Part shown: positions 19,266 through 27,188 of the stretch, piece after piece
Layout: every line of letters begins with the position of its first letter
Numbering within the stretch: position 1 is the stretch's first letter
Origin: JAKVCB01 sp963578605
GTDB taxonomy: Bacteria > Planctomycetota > Planctomycetia > Pirellulales > Lacipirellulaceae
Direction of reading: 5' to 3'
DNA: 64,000 nucleotides
Assembly (NCBI GenBank): GCA_963578605.1
Contig: CAUZEA010000002.1
Coordinates: 62,001 to 126,000, forward strand
The notes under the pieces: generated by a model
What the model was told of the DNA's origin: nothing
Databases searched by the model: none
Seen by the model: only the letters and a program-made list of their open reading frames with translations
Translations under genes and position numbers: made by a program

Positions 19266-20207
19266 ATGCATCTCCCCTGGTTTTATAGAATCCTGGTAAC
19301 AGCTCCCGTTGTCACCTCCTCGATTTGTCCCGCCTGCCTTGCCATCGAGTCGGCCGCCTCGACCACACTGTTCGAACAGCTCGACAGCAATGGTGATGGG
19401 CTGCTAAACCCTGTAGAAATCAACTCAAAGCATCAACGATTGTTCGACCGGATAGTCCGCCAGGCAGATAGCGACAGAAACGGGGCGCTCTCATTGGCGG
19501 AATTTCTCGCCGGACTGACGCCGCGACGCCCTGAAAAACCACTCGAACAGAAGCCGTTGGATCGGCTCCCGGGTGCTGACGCTGTCCGGTTGCTGCTACT
19601 TACAATGGATACGAATCGTGATTCGATTCTCGAAGAAGATGAGGTGCCAGTGGAATTGCTCGATGTTTTTGATCAACTGATCGAGACTGCTGATCGTAAT
19701 AGTGACGATCGCCTTAACAGCAGGGAACTGACGGCGTCTAACGCACAGCTCTCGCGTATAAGCCGCCGAATTGTCAGCCGGCTGGAAATTAACGTCGAAC
19801 GGGAACTGGCTCGACTGCAACGAAAGGAGGGTGACAAGTTTAACCGCTTCGATAAGCAGCCCAAATCCCCCCAGCTGTTTGGGGATGCGGCCAGCGCCGC
19901 GGAGGTTTTCGGCCGACTGGATGCCGACGGCAATGGCCAGCTCGAATTCTCGGAAGTACCCGAGCGATTCGGGCCCCTCTTCCAACGGCTCTTGCGACAG
20001 GCAGACCAGGACCGCGATAAAAACCTTTCCAGGCGGGAATTCATGCAGGGTATTGGCCGTCTGAAATCTTTTCTCCAGATGACCGAGAACCCGCAATCTG
20101 CTGCCTGTAAGGAGAATTTCTTTTCTGGGCGAACCAAGAACCAAAAGCCCCTGTCTTACGTAACACAAGAGACGCTGCCTTACGTGCCAAGAACAGGCAG
20201 TCGATAG
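19266..20207 (+). CDS. Secreted EF-hand protein with six calcium-binding loops
   Basis: A 313-residue exported protein (signal peptide about 1-27). Six EF-hand-like loops can be read in order: DSNGDGLLNPVE (first, residues 40-51), DSDRNGALSLAE, DTNRDSILEEDE, DRNSDDRLNSRE, DADGNGQLEFSE and DQDRDKNLSRRE. The first and fifth are canonical D-x-D/N-x-D/N-G; the fourth and sixth deviate. They are arranged as three pairs, the two outer pairs sharing the same design. Such proteins are common in planctomycete periplasm or surface; function unknown. The frame extends upstream to 19131, but the ATG at 19266 gives the signal peptide. Confidence 0.8.
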   Translation: MHLPWFYRILVTAPVVTSSICPACLAIESAASTTLFEQLDSNGDGLLNPVEINSKHQRLFDRIVRQADSDRNGALSLAEFLAGLTPRRPEKPLEQKPLDRLPGADAVRLLLLTMDTNRDSILEEDEVPVELLDVFDQLIETADRNSDDRLNSRELTASNAQLSRISRRIVSRLEINVERELARLQRKEGDKFNRFDKQPKSPQLFGDAASAAEVFGRLDADGNGQLEFSEVPERFGPLFQRLLRQADQDRDKNLSRREFMQGIGRLKSFLQMTENPQSAACKENFFSGRTKNQKPLSYVTQETLPYVPRTGSR

Positions 20208-20277
20208 AGTGTTTTGAACAGTTACCCCGCGGGCCTGATGGGGTTCGGAACGCAAAAAGACAGAGAGGTGGTTCTCC

Positions 20278-20466
20278 ATGCACGCAATTCTTCCTGAACG
20301 TCAGAATCTTTACCTCCCTCCATTGAAGCTGCCTCTGAAAAAATATCTGGAACTAAGCCAGTCTTTTTCAGAGGCTCTGGAGGAACTCGAAGCCCGTTAC
20401 CCCCAAGGGCGAAGATTGTCGTTAAAAGATTGCAGGCACTCTCTTTTGAAGCAGCAGCCTCGCTAG
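20278..20466 (+). CDS. Small hypothetical protein
   Basis: A 62-residue basic/amphipathic protein (rich in Leu, Glu, Lys) with no recognised motif. Support is an ATG preceded by GAGAGGTGG at a good distance and a position between the EF-hand gene and ispH on the same strand. No homologue recognised. Confidence 0.45.
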   Translation: MHAILPERQNLYLPPLKLPLKKYLELSQSFSEALEELEARYPQGRRLSLKDCRHSLLKQQPR

Positions 20467-20565
20467 CGCTGGAAGTTTTTCGCCGCCCGGCATGCAGTCC
20501 CGAACCGGGTTGTCGTGCCACGCAGCGGTAGCATGCTTGGCGGCCGATCGGCTATGATGGACCAC

Positions 20566-21498
20566 ATGAAAGTCCTTCTGGCTAGTCCCCGTGGTTTTTG
20601 TGCCGGTGTCAACATGGCTATCGAATCGCTGGAGCTTGCGCTTGAGGCGTTCGGTGCCCCATTGTATGTCTACCACGAAATTGTTCACAACAAGTACGTT
20701 GTCTCGCACTTCTGCAATTGTGGTGTACGTTTTGTCGACAAACTGGCTGAGGTTCCAGAGGGATCGACGTTGCTCTTTTCGGCACACGGTGTATCTCCCG
20801 AAGTTCGCCGTGTTGCCCGCCAGCGACGGTTGCAGGCAATCGATGCCACTTGCCCACTGGTTACCAAGGTCCACCTGGAAGCAATCAAGTACGCGCGGCA
20901 GGGATATACGATTCTGTTGATTGGTCATGAAGGGCATGACGAAGTCATCGGCACCATGGGAGAAGCTCCCGAGGCAATCGTGCTAGTGGAAGAAGCCGAC
21001 GACGTTAACTCGCTGCAAGTCGCTGATGAAAGCAAGGTCGCGTATCTGACTCAAACAACCCTCAGCGTCGACGACGCAAATCGCATTATTGATCGGCTCA
21101 AGGTACGCTTTCCTGCAATCGTCACTCCACCGAAAGAAGATATTTGTTACGCCACGCAAAACCGTCAGGAAGCGGTATCCTTGCTGGCTGGCGAAGCTCA
21201 ATTAGCACTCGTGGTCGGTAGCCAGAACAGCTCCAATAGCCAGCGTCTGGCTGAATTGGCTCATCAACGGGGAATTGCTGCACACCTCATCGACGGTACC
21301 GACGATATGAATCCTGAATGGTTCGCGGGGGTGGAAACGGTACTCATCACAGCAGGTGCCAGCGCGCCGGAAGTGGTGGTGGAAGAATGTCTCGATTGGC
21401 TCCGTGACCGTTTTGCGGCCAGGGTCGAATTGCGATCTCTACGTGAAGAGAAGGTTTCCTTTCCTTTGCCCAAGGACTTGCGAATTGCGAAGGCATAA
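20566..21498 (+). CDS. ispH: 4-hydroxy-3-methylbut-2-enyl diphosphate reductase
   Basis: Last enzyme of the MEP isoprenoid pathway, producing IPP and DMAPP with a 4Fe-4S cluster. The three cluster cysteines are at C12 (PRGFCAGV), C96 (DATCP) and C194 (DICYATQNRQ). The catalytic glutamate lies in the segment between them. The 310-residue length from the ATG at 20566 is normal; an ATG at 20554 is an alternative. It is followed 23 bp later by a YjbQ-type gene, a probable operon. Confidence 0.95.
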   Translation: MKVLLASPRGFCAGVNMAIESLELALEAFGAPLYVYHEIVHNKYVVSHFCNCGVRFVDKLAEVPEGSTLLFSAHGVSPEVRRVARQRRLQAIDATCPLVTKVHLEAIKYARQGYTILLIGHEGHDEVIGTMGEAPEAIVLVEEADDVNSLQVADESKVAYLTQTTLSVDDANRIIDRLKVRFPAIVTPPKEDICYATQNRQEAVSLLAGEAQLALVVGSQNSSNSQRLAELAHQRGIAAHLIDGTDDMNPEWFAGVETVLITAGASAPEVVVEECLDWLRDRFAARVELRSLREEKVSFPLPKDLRIAKA

Positions 21499-21521
21499 TT
21501 ACCGGGAGCAGGGAGGGAACA

Positions 21522-21938
21522 TTGGTTTATCAACGTCGGTTGACCATCGAAACCAGGGGCCACCGTGACATGCACGATCTGACCGCGGATGTCGCGGCGA
21601 TCGTATCGGCCAGCAAAATCGTGACCGGCACCATCCAGGTCTTTAATGTTGGTAGCACCGGAGCGGTTGGAGTGATTGAATTCGAGCCGGGATTGGAACG
21701 CGATCTGCCGGAATTGCTCGATCGCCTGATCCCACCCCGTCGCGACTACGGCCATGAACAGGCCTGGCACGATGGCAACGGGCATTCTCACCTGCAAGCC
21801 AGCTGGCTGGGAATGTCGCTTAGCGTTCCGGTAGCCGAGGGGCAATTGCTGTTGGGTACGTGGCAACAAATCTTTCATCTCGAGTGCGACACGAAACCAC
21901 GGGAGCGTACCATCGTCGTAACCGTTCAGGGAGAATGA
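21522..21938 (+). CDS. YjbQ-family protein (UPF0047)
   Basis: A 138-residue protein with the family core HDLTADV, TIQVFNVGSTGAV and HAHLQA-type histidine segment (GNGHSHLQASWLG), ending with the QQIFHLECD-type block that closes the family. These proteins have been linked to thiamine-phosphate-synthase-like activity in vitro; the physiological role is unsettled. The start is a TTG, supported by a strong GGGAGGG Shine-Dalgarno; the next in-frame ATG would truncate the family N-terminus. Directly downstream of ispH. Confidence 0.85.
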   Translation: MVYQRRLTIETRGHRDMHDLTADVAAIVSASKIVTGTIQVFNVGSTGAVGVIEFEPGLERDLPELLDRLIPPRRDYGHEQAWHDGNGHSHLQASWLGMSLSVPVAEGQLLLGTWQQIFHLECDTKPRERTIVVTVQGE

Positions 21939-21958
21939 ACGGTTCCTGCCTGCCAGGC

Positions 21959-22849
21959 TCAACTACTCGCACTCCGATAGCTTTTGAGTGCTCTTTGAAA
22001 GACGCGGCGGCTGGCCCAGAAACTGACGGCCGTTGCCACCACGGCGAACAGTGCCAGGTACCAGTAATCCGGATCGAACGGCTTGGCAAGTAATCCAGCT
22101 GGCACGTTGATCACGATGAGGATCGGAATCGCAAAGGTAAAAACTTGTCGCAGTGGGGTGCCCCACTGACCATCGTAAATTCCCATCGGGTAACGCGAAA
22201 AGTTGGTGATGTAAAACCAAAAGTCATACAGTGACTGGTTTCGTCCCAACCAAATGCTGGTGGCTGCAAGCGCAATCATCACGCTGTAGAGAATGATGGC
22301 CCCCGTAAACACGTAGACCGGATAGAGCAGCAACCCAATCCAGGAAGGGGCCCCTGCGGAGAGGTGTCCCAACGAATAAAAAAGCAGGATCAGGGCCACG
22401 CCAAAATTACCCAGCGACGGCCAACTGACTTTCTGCAACGAGATCAGGAACTGGGTGTCGATCGGCTTGAGCAAGGCAAAATCGAGGCCCCCCGTGCGAA
22501 TCAGCTCACTGAACTCTTGTACGTTTGGCATGAAGAAAGCCTGTACTATGCTGTTGACGAGCATCGTTGTGGCGATGAAGACAAAGAACTCGAATTTACT
22601 CCAGCCGGCAATGGAATTCGTGTACTGGTAAATCAAAAGATAAAAACCGAGGTTCATGATCACGAACGAAGTCGACGAAATCAGTTGAATGATGAAATCG
22701 ACACGAAATGTCATATCGCGGATGAGACTGTTGCGGGCAAAGGTCCAAAACACTTGAAAATATTTTGCCCAGGAACTTGAACAGGTCTCTCCTCGAATCT
22801 CGTTATCACGAACCGTTGTTGTCCCACGCTGCATCGTCTTATCCACCAT
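21959..22849 (-). CDS. ABC-2 type exporter permease (DUF990-like), second subunit
   Basis: A 296-residue integral membrane protein with about six hydrophobic helices, the first near residue 42. It belongs to the uncharacterised ABC-2 permease pair that accompanies a DrrA-type ATPase. It overlaps the preceding permease gene by a few bases, and with the ATPase gene 23757-24794 forms a three-gene unit in the order ATPase, permease, permease. An ATG at 22849 is preferred over the GTG at 22855. The substrate is not predictable. Confidence 0.8.
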   Translation of the reverse strand: MVDKTMQRGTTTVRDNEIRGETCSSSWAKYFQVFWTFARNSLIRDMTFRVDFIIQLISSTSFVIMNLGFYLLIYQYTNSIAGWSKFEFFVFIATTMLVNSIVQAFFMPNVQEFSELIRTGGLDFALLKPIDTQFLISLQKVSWPSLGNFGVALILLFYSLGHLSAGAPSWIGLLLYPVYVFTGAIILYSVMIALAATSIWLGRNQSLYDFWFYITNFSRYPMGIYDGQWGTPLRQVFTFAIPILIVINVPAGLLAKPFDPDYWYLALFAVVATAVSFWASRRVFQRALKSYRSASS

Positions 22850-23654
22850 AACCACTGTAGCGATTGAATCCGTTTCTCATCGCAAAACGAGAGCTGATGA
22901 TAAACAACATGACCCAAGCTGCTTCGACGAGCAGGCCCCAGACCAACTCAGGTCCACTCACCTTTCCCAGAAAAATCGCTGCGGGGAAGTACGCGAGATA
23001 CTTGAGCGGGAGGTAATCGACCAGGGTGAACCACGGTTCGGGTAGAATATCGAGCGGAAACATGTGCCCAGAAAAAAAGAAGTTGAACAACATGTAAATG
23101 AACAACAGAGAACTGACTTCCAGGGACCAAAAACCGATCATCCCGATAGTAGCTTCCAGAAAAAATCCTAGTAGAAACCCTAACACCAGTGATATTACAA
23201 ATGCGGCGATGACTCCTGGCTCGGGCCAGCCAGAAAAATAATTGCGGCAAAAAAAGAATACGAGTGCGAACGGAGCAGCCGCCACCAGGTAATAAACCAT
23301 TTTGTGGGCAACCCGCCCCAGCAACAAGAACGTGATCAAGTCGATCGGCTGAATAAGGAACTTTTTGATCTCCCCATTGCGGATTTGCAAGGTAACCCCG
23401 GAGGCCAGCCCAGGCATGCTCGAAAAGGCTCTGGCTAACATCACCAGCAAATAATAGGCAACCATTTCGTTGCGTGTATAACCTTTGATCGAACCGGTCC
23501 CGGCAGCTGCAAAAATGGCGGTCCACAAGAAAATTTGCGTAACGATCGGCAAAAAACGCATTAACGTGCCAAGTGCGAAATCGCCCCGATAAACAATCCG
23601 CTCCTCGATACAGATGCGAAGAATCGTCCACCACGTGAGGATTTGTGCGGTCAT
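22839..23654 (-). CDS. ABC-2 type exporter permease (DUF990-like), first subunit
   Basis: A 271-residue membrane protein with about six transmembrane segments and the family feature of a long helix carrying conserved RNGEIKKFLIQP between the first pairs. It is the partner of the next permease; the pair likely makes a heterodimeric channel driven by the ATPase encoded 100 bp upstream. Coupled to the downstream gene by overlap. Confidence 0.8.
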   Translation of the reverse strand: MTAQILTWWTILRICIEERIVYRGDFALGTLMRFLPIVTQIFLWTAIFAAAGTGSIKGYTRNEMVAYYLLVMLARAFSSMPGLASGVTLQIRNGEIKKFLIQPIDLITFLLLGRVAHKMVYYLVAAAPFALVFFFCRNYFSGWPEPGVIAAFVISLVLGFLLGFFLEATIGMIGFWSLEVSSLLFIYMLFNFFFSGHMFPLDILPEPWFTLVDYLPLKYLAYFPAAIFLGKVSGPELVWGLLVEAAWVMLFIISSRFAMRNGFNRYSGYGG

Positions 23655-23756
23655 AGGGAACGGGGGGCAAATGGCAGGGACGAGCCTGCAGAACGATGAT
23701 TTACCTGTTGTGGGCGGCGGTTGTGGGGAGCGAAGTACCAGAGACTGTTAACGAAG

Positions 23757-24794
23757 CTATTTACCTGTCGGCTTAACTGTGGCCGCTTCCATGGTTGCGC
23801 TGATTGCCTGTGCCTCGGCACCCGTTTGTGCAAATACCTCAGCAATGACATCTTCCAAGGGGGGATCTTCCACACTCACGTCGTCGATGGTGTGATTGGC
23901 CAACACCGACGACAAAACGTCGGCAATCACGTTCCGCTCGACGCGCAACTTCGCTTTAGGCTCAGCGATTTCAACAATATCGCCATAACGGGCAAGGTCG
24001 CTAGGCATTTCGCCATCGCCAAACTGCAGTGTCAGGACCTTGTGGCTACTGAACTGGTCTACAATCCCCAACAGTGAACCATCATACATGATCCGGCCCT
24101 GGTTGATGATCACCACGCGTTTGCAGAGGGCAGCGACGTCCTTCATGTAATGGCTGGTCAACAAGATAGTAACCCGACGAAGTTCCTGGTAATGTTTGAG
24201 AAAATTCTGAATATTGCGTTGCGCCACAACGTCCAGACCAATTGTTGGTTCATCGAGGAAAAGGACTTCCGGCGAATGCAACAGGGCTGCGGTAAGTTCC
24301 ATCTTCATCCGCTCCCCCAGCGACAGCTCCCGCACCGGTTGATTCAGGACGTGACGGACTTCGAGCAAGTCTGTTAATTCGTCTCGCACCGCCTGAAATT
24401 TAGCCGGATCGATGGCATAGATCTGCTGATGGAGGCGAAACGACTCGGCAGCTGGCAAATCCCACCAGAGTTGATTCTTCTGCCCCATCACCAGGGCAAA
24501 TCGCCTGCGATATGTGTTTTCGCGCTGCCATGGCACAAACCCCATCACGCTGGCCTGGCCCGCAGTAGGATTGATCACGCCCGAAAGGAGCTTTAGCGTA
24601 GTCGTTTTGCCGGCCCCGTTTGGACCCAGAAAGGCGACAAATTCACCTTCGGCAACATCCAAGTCAATCCCACGAACCGCCCGCACGTCGCGGTATTTGC
24701 GATTGAAGAGGCCCCGTACTGCAGCCAGCAGGCCTTCCTGCTTTTGATAGACGCGGTACGTTTTTTCAAGCCCGCGGATTTCGATTACAGCCAT
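23757..24794 (-). CDS. ABC transporter ATP-binding protein (DrrA/YhaQ-like)
   Basis: A 345-residue ATPase. Walker A is GPNGAGKTT (about 57-65), the signature is LSLGERMKME, and Walker B is VLFLDEPTIGLD. The C-terminal about 100 residues after the nucleotide-binding domain are an extra domain with VLTLQFGDGEMPSDLA, as in the ATPases of this three-gene family. It heads a minus-strand operon with the two DUF990-type permeases. The start codon ATG is preceded by a divergent gap with the rhomboid-like gene. Confidence 0.9.
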   Translation of the reverse strand: MAVIEIRGLEKTYRVYQKQEGLLAAVRGLFNRKYRDVRAVRGIDLDVAEGEFVAFLGPNGAGKTTTLKLLSGVINPTAGQASVMGFVPWQRENTYRRRFALVMGQKNQLWWDLPAAESFRLHQQIYAIDPAKFQAVRDELTDLLEVRHVLNQPVRELSLGERMKMELTAALLHSPEVLFLDEPTIGLDVVAQRNIQNFLKHYQELRRVTILLTSHYMKDVAALCKRVVIINQGRIMYDGSLLGIVDQFSSHKVLTLQFGDGEMPSDLARYGDIVEIAEPKAKLRVERNVIADVLSSVLANHTIDDVSVEDPPLEDVIAEVFAQTGAEAQAISATMEAATVKPTGK

Positions 24795-24917
24795 TTCGCC
24801 CCGATTATAGTGCCGCCAACGGGTCGAGGACAGGGGACAACACGGTAGTCAGCAAAGTGGCAACCTGCGATACTTTGCCGAATTGGAATTCTCTCCCCTA
24901 TCCTGCCCCAGCCAAAA

Positions 24918-25760
24918 ATGTCCCTGATCTCTCGTTTGGAGTCGAAGTTCGGCCGGTATTCCCCGCCAAACGTCACGTTAGTCCTGGTCGCGGGGCAGGT
25001 GATCTGTTACTTGGCGGGGCGTCTCCCGCTGAATGATGGTCGCGGCGGGCTACTACAAAGTATTCAGTTGGTTCCCGACCAGGTGGCCTCGGGAGAGGTT
25101 TGGCGGGTCGTGACTTATTTATTTGAGCCCCCGTCCATAAACCCTCTGTTTGCGTTTTTTTTCTGGTACCTGTTCTACTTGTTCGGCACCACGCTCGAAT
25201 CAACCTGGAATACCTTTCGATACAATGTTTACTTGTTAATAGGCTATCTTGCCTCGCTTGTTTTTGCCTTCATCGGCTGGTGGTTATTCAATGCCGGAGG
25301 AGTACCCGCGCCAAACTCATTTCTTTACGGGAGCGTCTTTCTGGCCTTTGCCCGCCTTTATCCTGATTTTACACTCAATCTGTTTTTTATCCTTCCCGTT
25401 AAAGTCAAGTGGTTGGCACTGGTAACGTGGATCATCTATGCCTACACACTAATCACGGATCCTTGGTTATCGAAGCTCATGATCGTAGCCGCCGTGCTGA
25501 ATTATCTGTTATTCTTCGGGCGCGATATCCTGCGGGATATGAAACAAGGACATCAGCGGATGCAACACCAACCCAAAACGCTGCACTCACCCAAACGGTT
25601 GATCCACCGCTGCAGGATATGTGATCTTTCCATCGAAGACGCACCCCGCACACCGTTCCGGTACTGTACACAATGCGCAAGCCAATGCTGCTACTGCCCT
25701 GAGCATATCAACAACCACGAGCATGTCGTTGCCGAGCCTGTCGAGGAGACTCCACCCTAA
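24918..25760 (+). CDS. Rhomboid/derlin-like membrane protein with C-terminal zinc-binding module
   Basis: A 280-residue protein. Residues about 15-205 form five to six transmembrane helices with derlin/rhomboid-type spacing, including the conserved YLFGTTLESTWNT-like loop. The rhomboid nucleophile motif GxSG and catalytic histidine are not present (the equivalent region reads NSFLYGSVFLAF), so it should be a pseudoprotease. After about residue 222 comes a cysteine/histidine-rich module (C-x2-C, C-x2-C, C-x2-C, H-x3-H), typical of a zinc-binding fold. Together this suggests a membrane adaptor rather than an enzyme. Convergent with the Kdo transferase gene by 10 bp. Confidence 0.7.
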   Translation: MSLISRLESKFGRYSPPNVTLVLVAGQVICYLAGRLPLNDGRGGLLQSIQLVPDQVASGEVWRVVTYLFEPPSINPLFAFFFWYLFYLFGTTLESTWNTFRYNVYLLIGYLASLVFAFIGWWLFNAGGVPAPNSFLYGSVFLAFARLYPDFTLNLFFILPVKVKWLALVTWIIYAYTLITDPWLSKLMIVAAVLNYLLFFGRDILRDMKQGHQRMQHQPKTLHSPKRLIHRCRICDLSIEDAPRTPFRYCTQCASQCCYCPEHINNHEHVVAEPVEETPP

Positions 25761-25769
25761 CTCCGTTTG

Positions 25770-27089
25770 CTAGGCGGCCCTCAGGGGAGCCATTTGTAGC
25801 GTCACGGTAAGCAAATCGACAGTCTTCTGGGTAGCACCAAGTTGACTTGCCACGAGCCTCTGGGCATTTTGACCGAGTCGTTGGGCGAAGGACGGATCCC
25901 GCAGACAGCGCCGCACAAAATCTTGAAGTTCGCCGAAATCGCGTGCTACGTGGGCCCCTTGGGCGTCCAGCAGTGCATTCACGATATCGCGAAAGTTCCT
26001 GGTATGAGGGCCGAACGAGACGGCTGCGCCGTAGGCAGCCGGCTCGAGCATATTCTGTCCGCCACGTTTGCCGAAGCTACCACCGACGAGGGCAATCTGT
26101 GCCAGCCCCCACCACGCTCCCAGTTCCCCAATCGTGTCGACCAGGAGGATTCTCGCTGCGGAGTGCTGGCCTCTGGCCCCAGCCGCCGGAAGTTCCGAGC
26201 GGCGGTTCCAGGCAACTCCTGACCGCTCAAGCAGATTGGCCACTTCGTCAAATCGTTCGCGATGGCGGGGAACCAGAACAAGCCGAAGCTGCGGATATTC
26301 GCCAACCAGGGCCTGATAAATGTTAAGGGCGTACTCTTCTTCAGGGTATTGGGTACTTCCAGCCATGAACACGATATCACTTTCCTGGATATCAGCGATC
26401 GCCTGGAGTTGGTTCGTTTTTGGATTCGCGCGATTCGTTTCGGCGCCGTCGTATTTTAGGGAACCGGTCACGTGGACCACTGCCGGGCGGGCACTCAACT
26501 CACGAAATCGGGCAGCCGTTCTCTCGTCCTGCACTGCAACGAGATCGACTTGCTGCAGGATGCGGGCGACCAGCCACCGAATGCGGCGATAACCGCGATA
26601 GCTCCGATCGCTCAACCGGCCATTGATAATCGCCACGCAGGCCCCTTGATCTCTTGCTGCCTGAATCAGATTGGGCCACAGTTCCAGTTCAGCCAACACG
26701 AGTAGGCCAGGCTGAATACGGTGGATCGCACGGCGTACCGCCCAACTGAAATCTAACGGGCAATAAAACACGTGGTGATCGCTGTATTTGCGGCAGGCCA
26801 AATCAAAGCCTGTTTGAGTCGTCGTCGATATTACAATCTCCGATTCCGGAGACTGGTTACGAAACTGGGCGATCGTTTTGGCGAGCAAATTGACCTCGCC
26901 AACGCTCACTGCATGGAACCAGGCACAAGGTCGCTGGTGATCCCGCTGGGCTACCCATCCGAAGAACTTCTCTGCGTAGCCCTCCCGATACTTACCTTTT
27001 CGCAGCATTGCCCACAGGATCCAGGGAGAACCGAAGATGAGCACCGCCAGATAAACGAGATTCAAACACCAGCAAACGATGCGTGGCAC
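25770..27089 (-). CDS. waaA: 3-deoxy-D-manno-octulosonic acid transferase
   Basis: Adds Kdo to lipid A (family GT30), so the organism makes lipopolysaccharide. The 439-residue protein has an N-terminal membrane anchor (about 5-25), a WFHAVSVGE segment at about 57-65, the acceptor/glutamate motif LAELELWPNL, and the sugar-nucleotide-binding GSFGKRGGQNMLEPAA segment near the C-terminal half. It starts at a GTG (27089). It lies downstream of, and co-directional with, secA by 100 bp. Confidence 0.93.
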   Translation of the reverse strand: MPRIVCWCLNLVYLAVLIFGSPWILWAMLRKGKYREGYAEKFFGWVAQRDHQRPCAWFHAVSVGEVNLLAKTIAQFRNQSPESEIVISTTTQTGFDLACRKYSDHHVFYCPLDFSWAVRRAIHRIQPGLLVLAELELWPNLIQAARDQGACVAIINGRLSDRSYRGYRRIRWLVARILQQVDLVAVQDERTAARFRELSARPAVVHVTGSLKYDGAETNRANPKTNQLQAIADIQESDIVFMAGSTQYPEEEYALNIYQALVGEYPQLRLVLVPRHRERFDEVANLLERSGVAWNRRSELPAAGARGQHSAARILLVDTIGELGAWWGLAQIALVGGSFGKRGGQNMLEPAAYGAAVSFGPHTRNFRDIVNALLDAQGAHVARDFGELQDFVRRCLRDPSFAQRLGQNAQRLVASQLGATQKTVDLLTVTLQMAPLRAA

Positions 27090-27188
27090 TAGGAATTCCT
27101 TTCCCGGATTGATCGGCGATTGGAGAGCCCCCGGCGGGACCCGATTATTGCCCTAAGTCCCCAGCCATGTTGACACAAATCGCATGTA

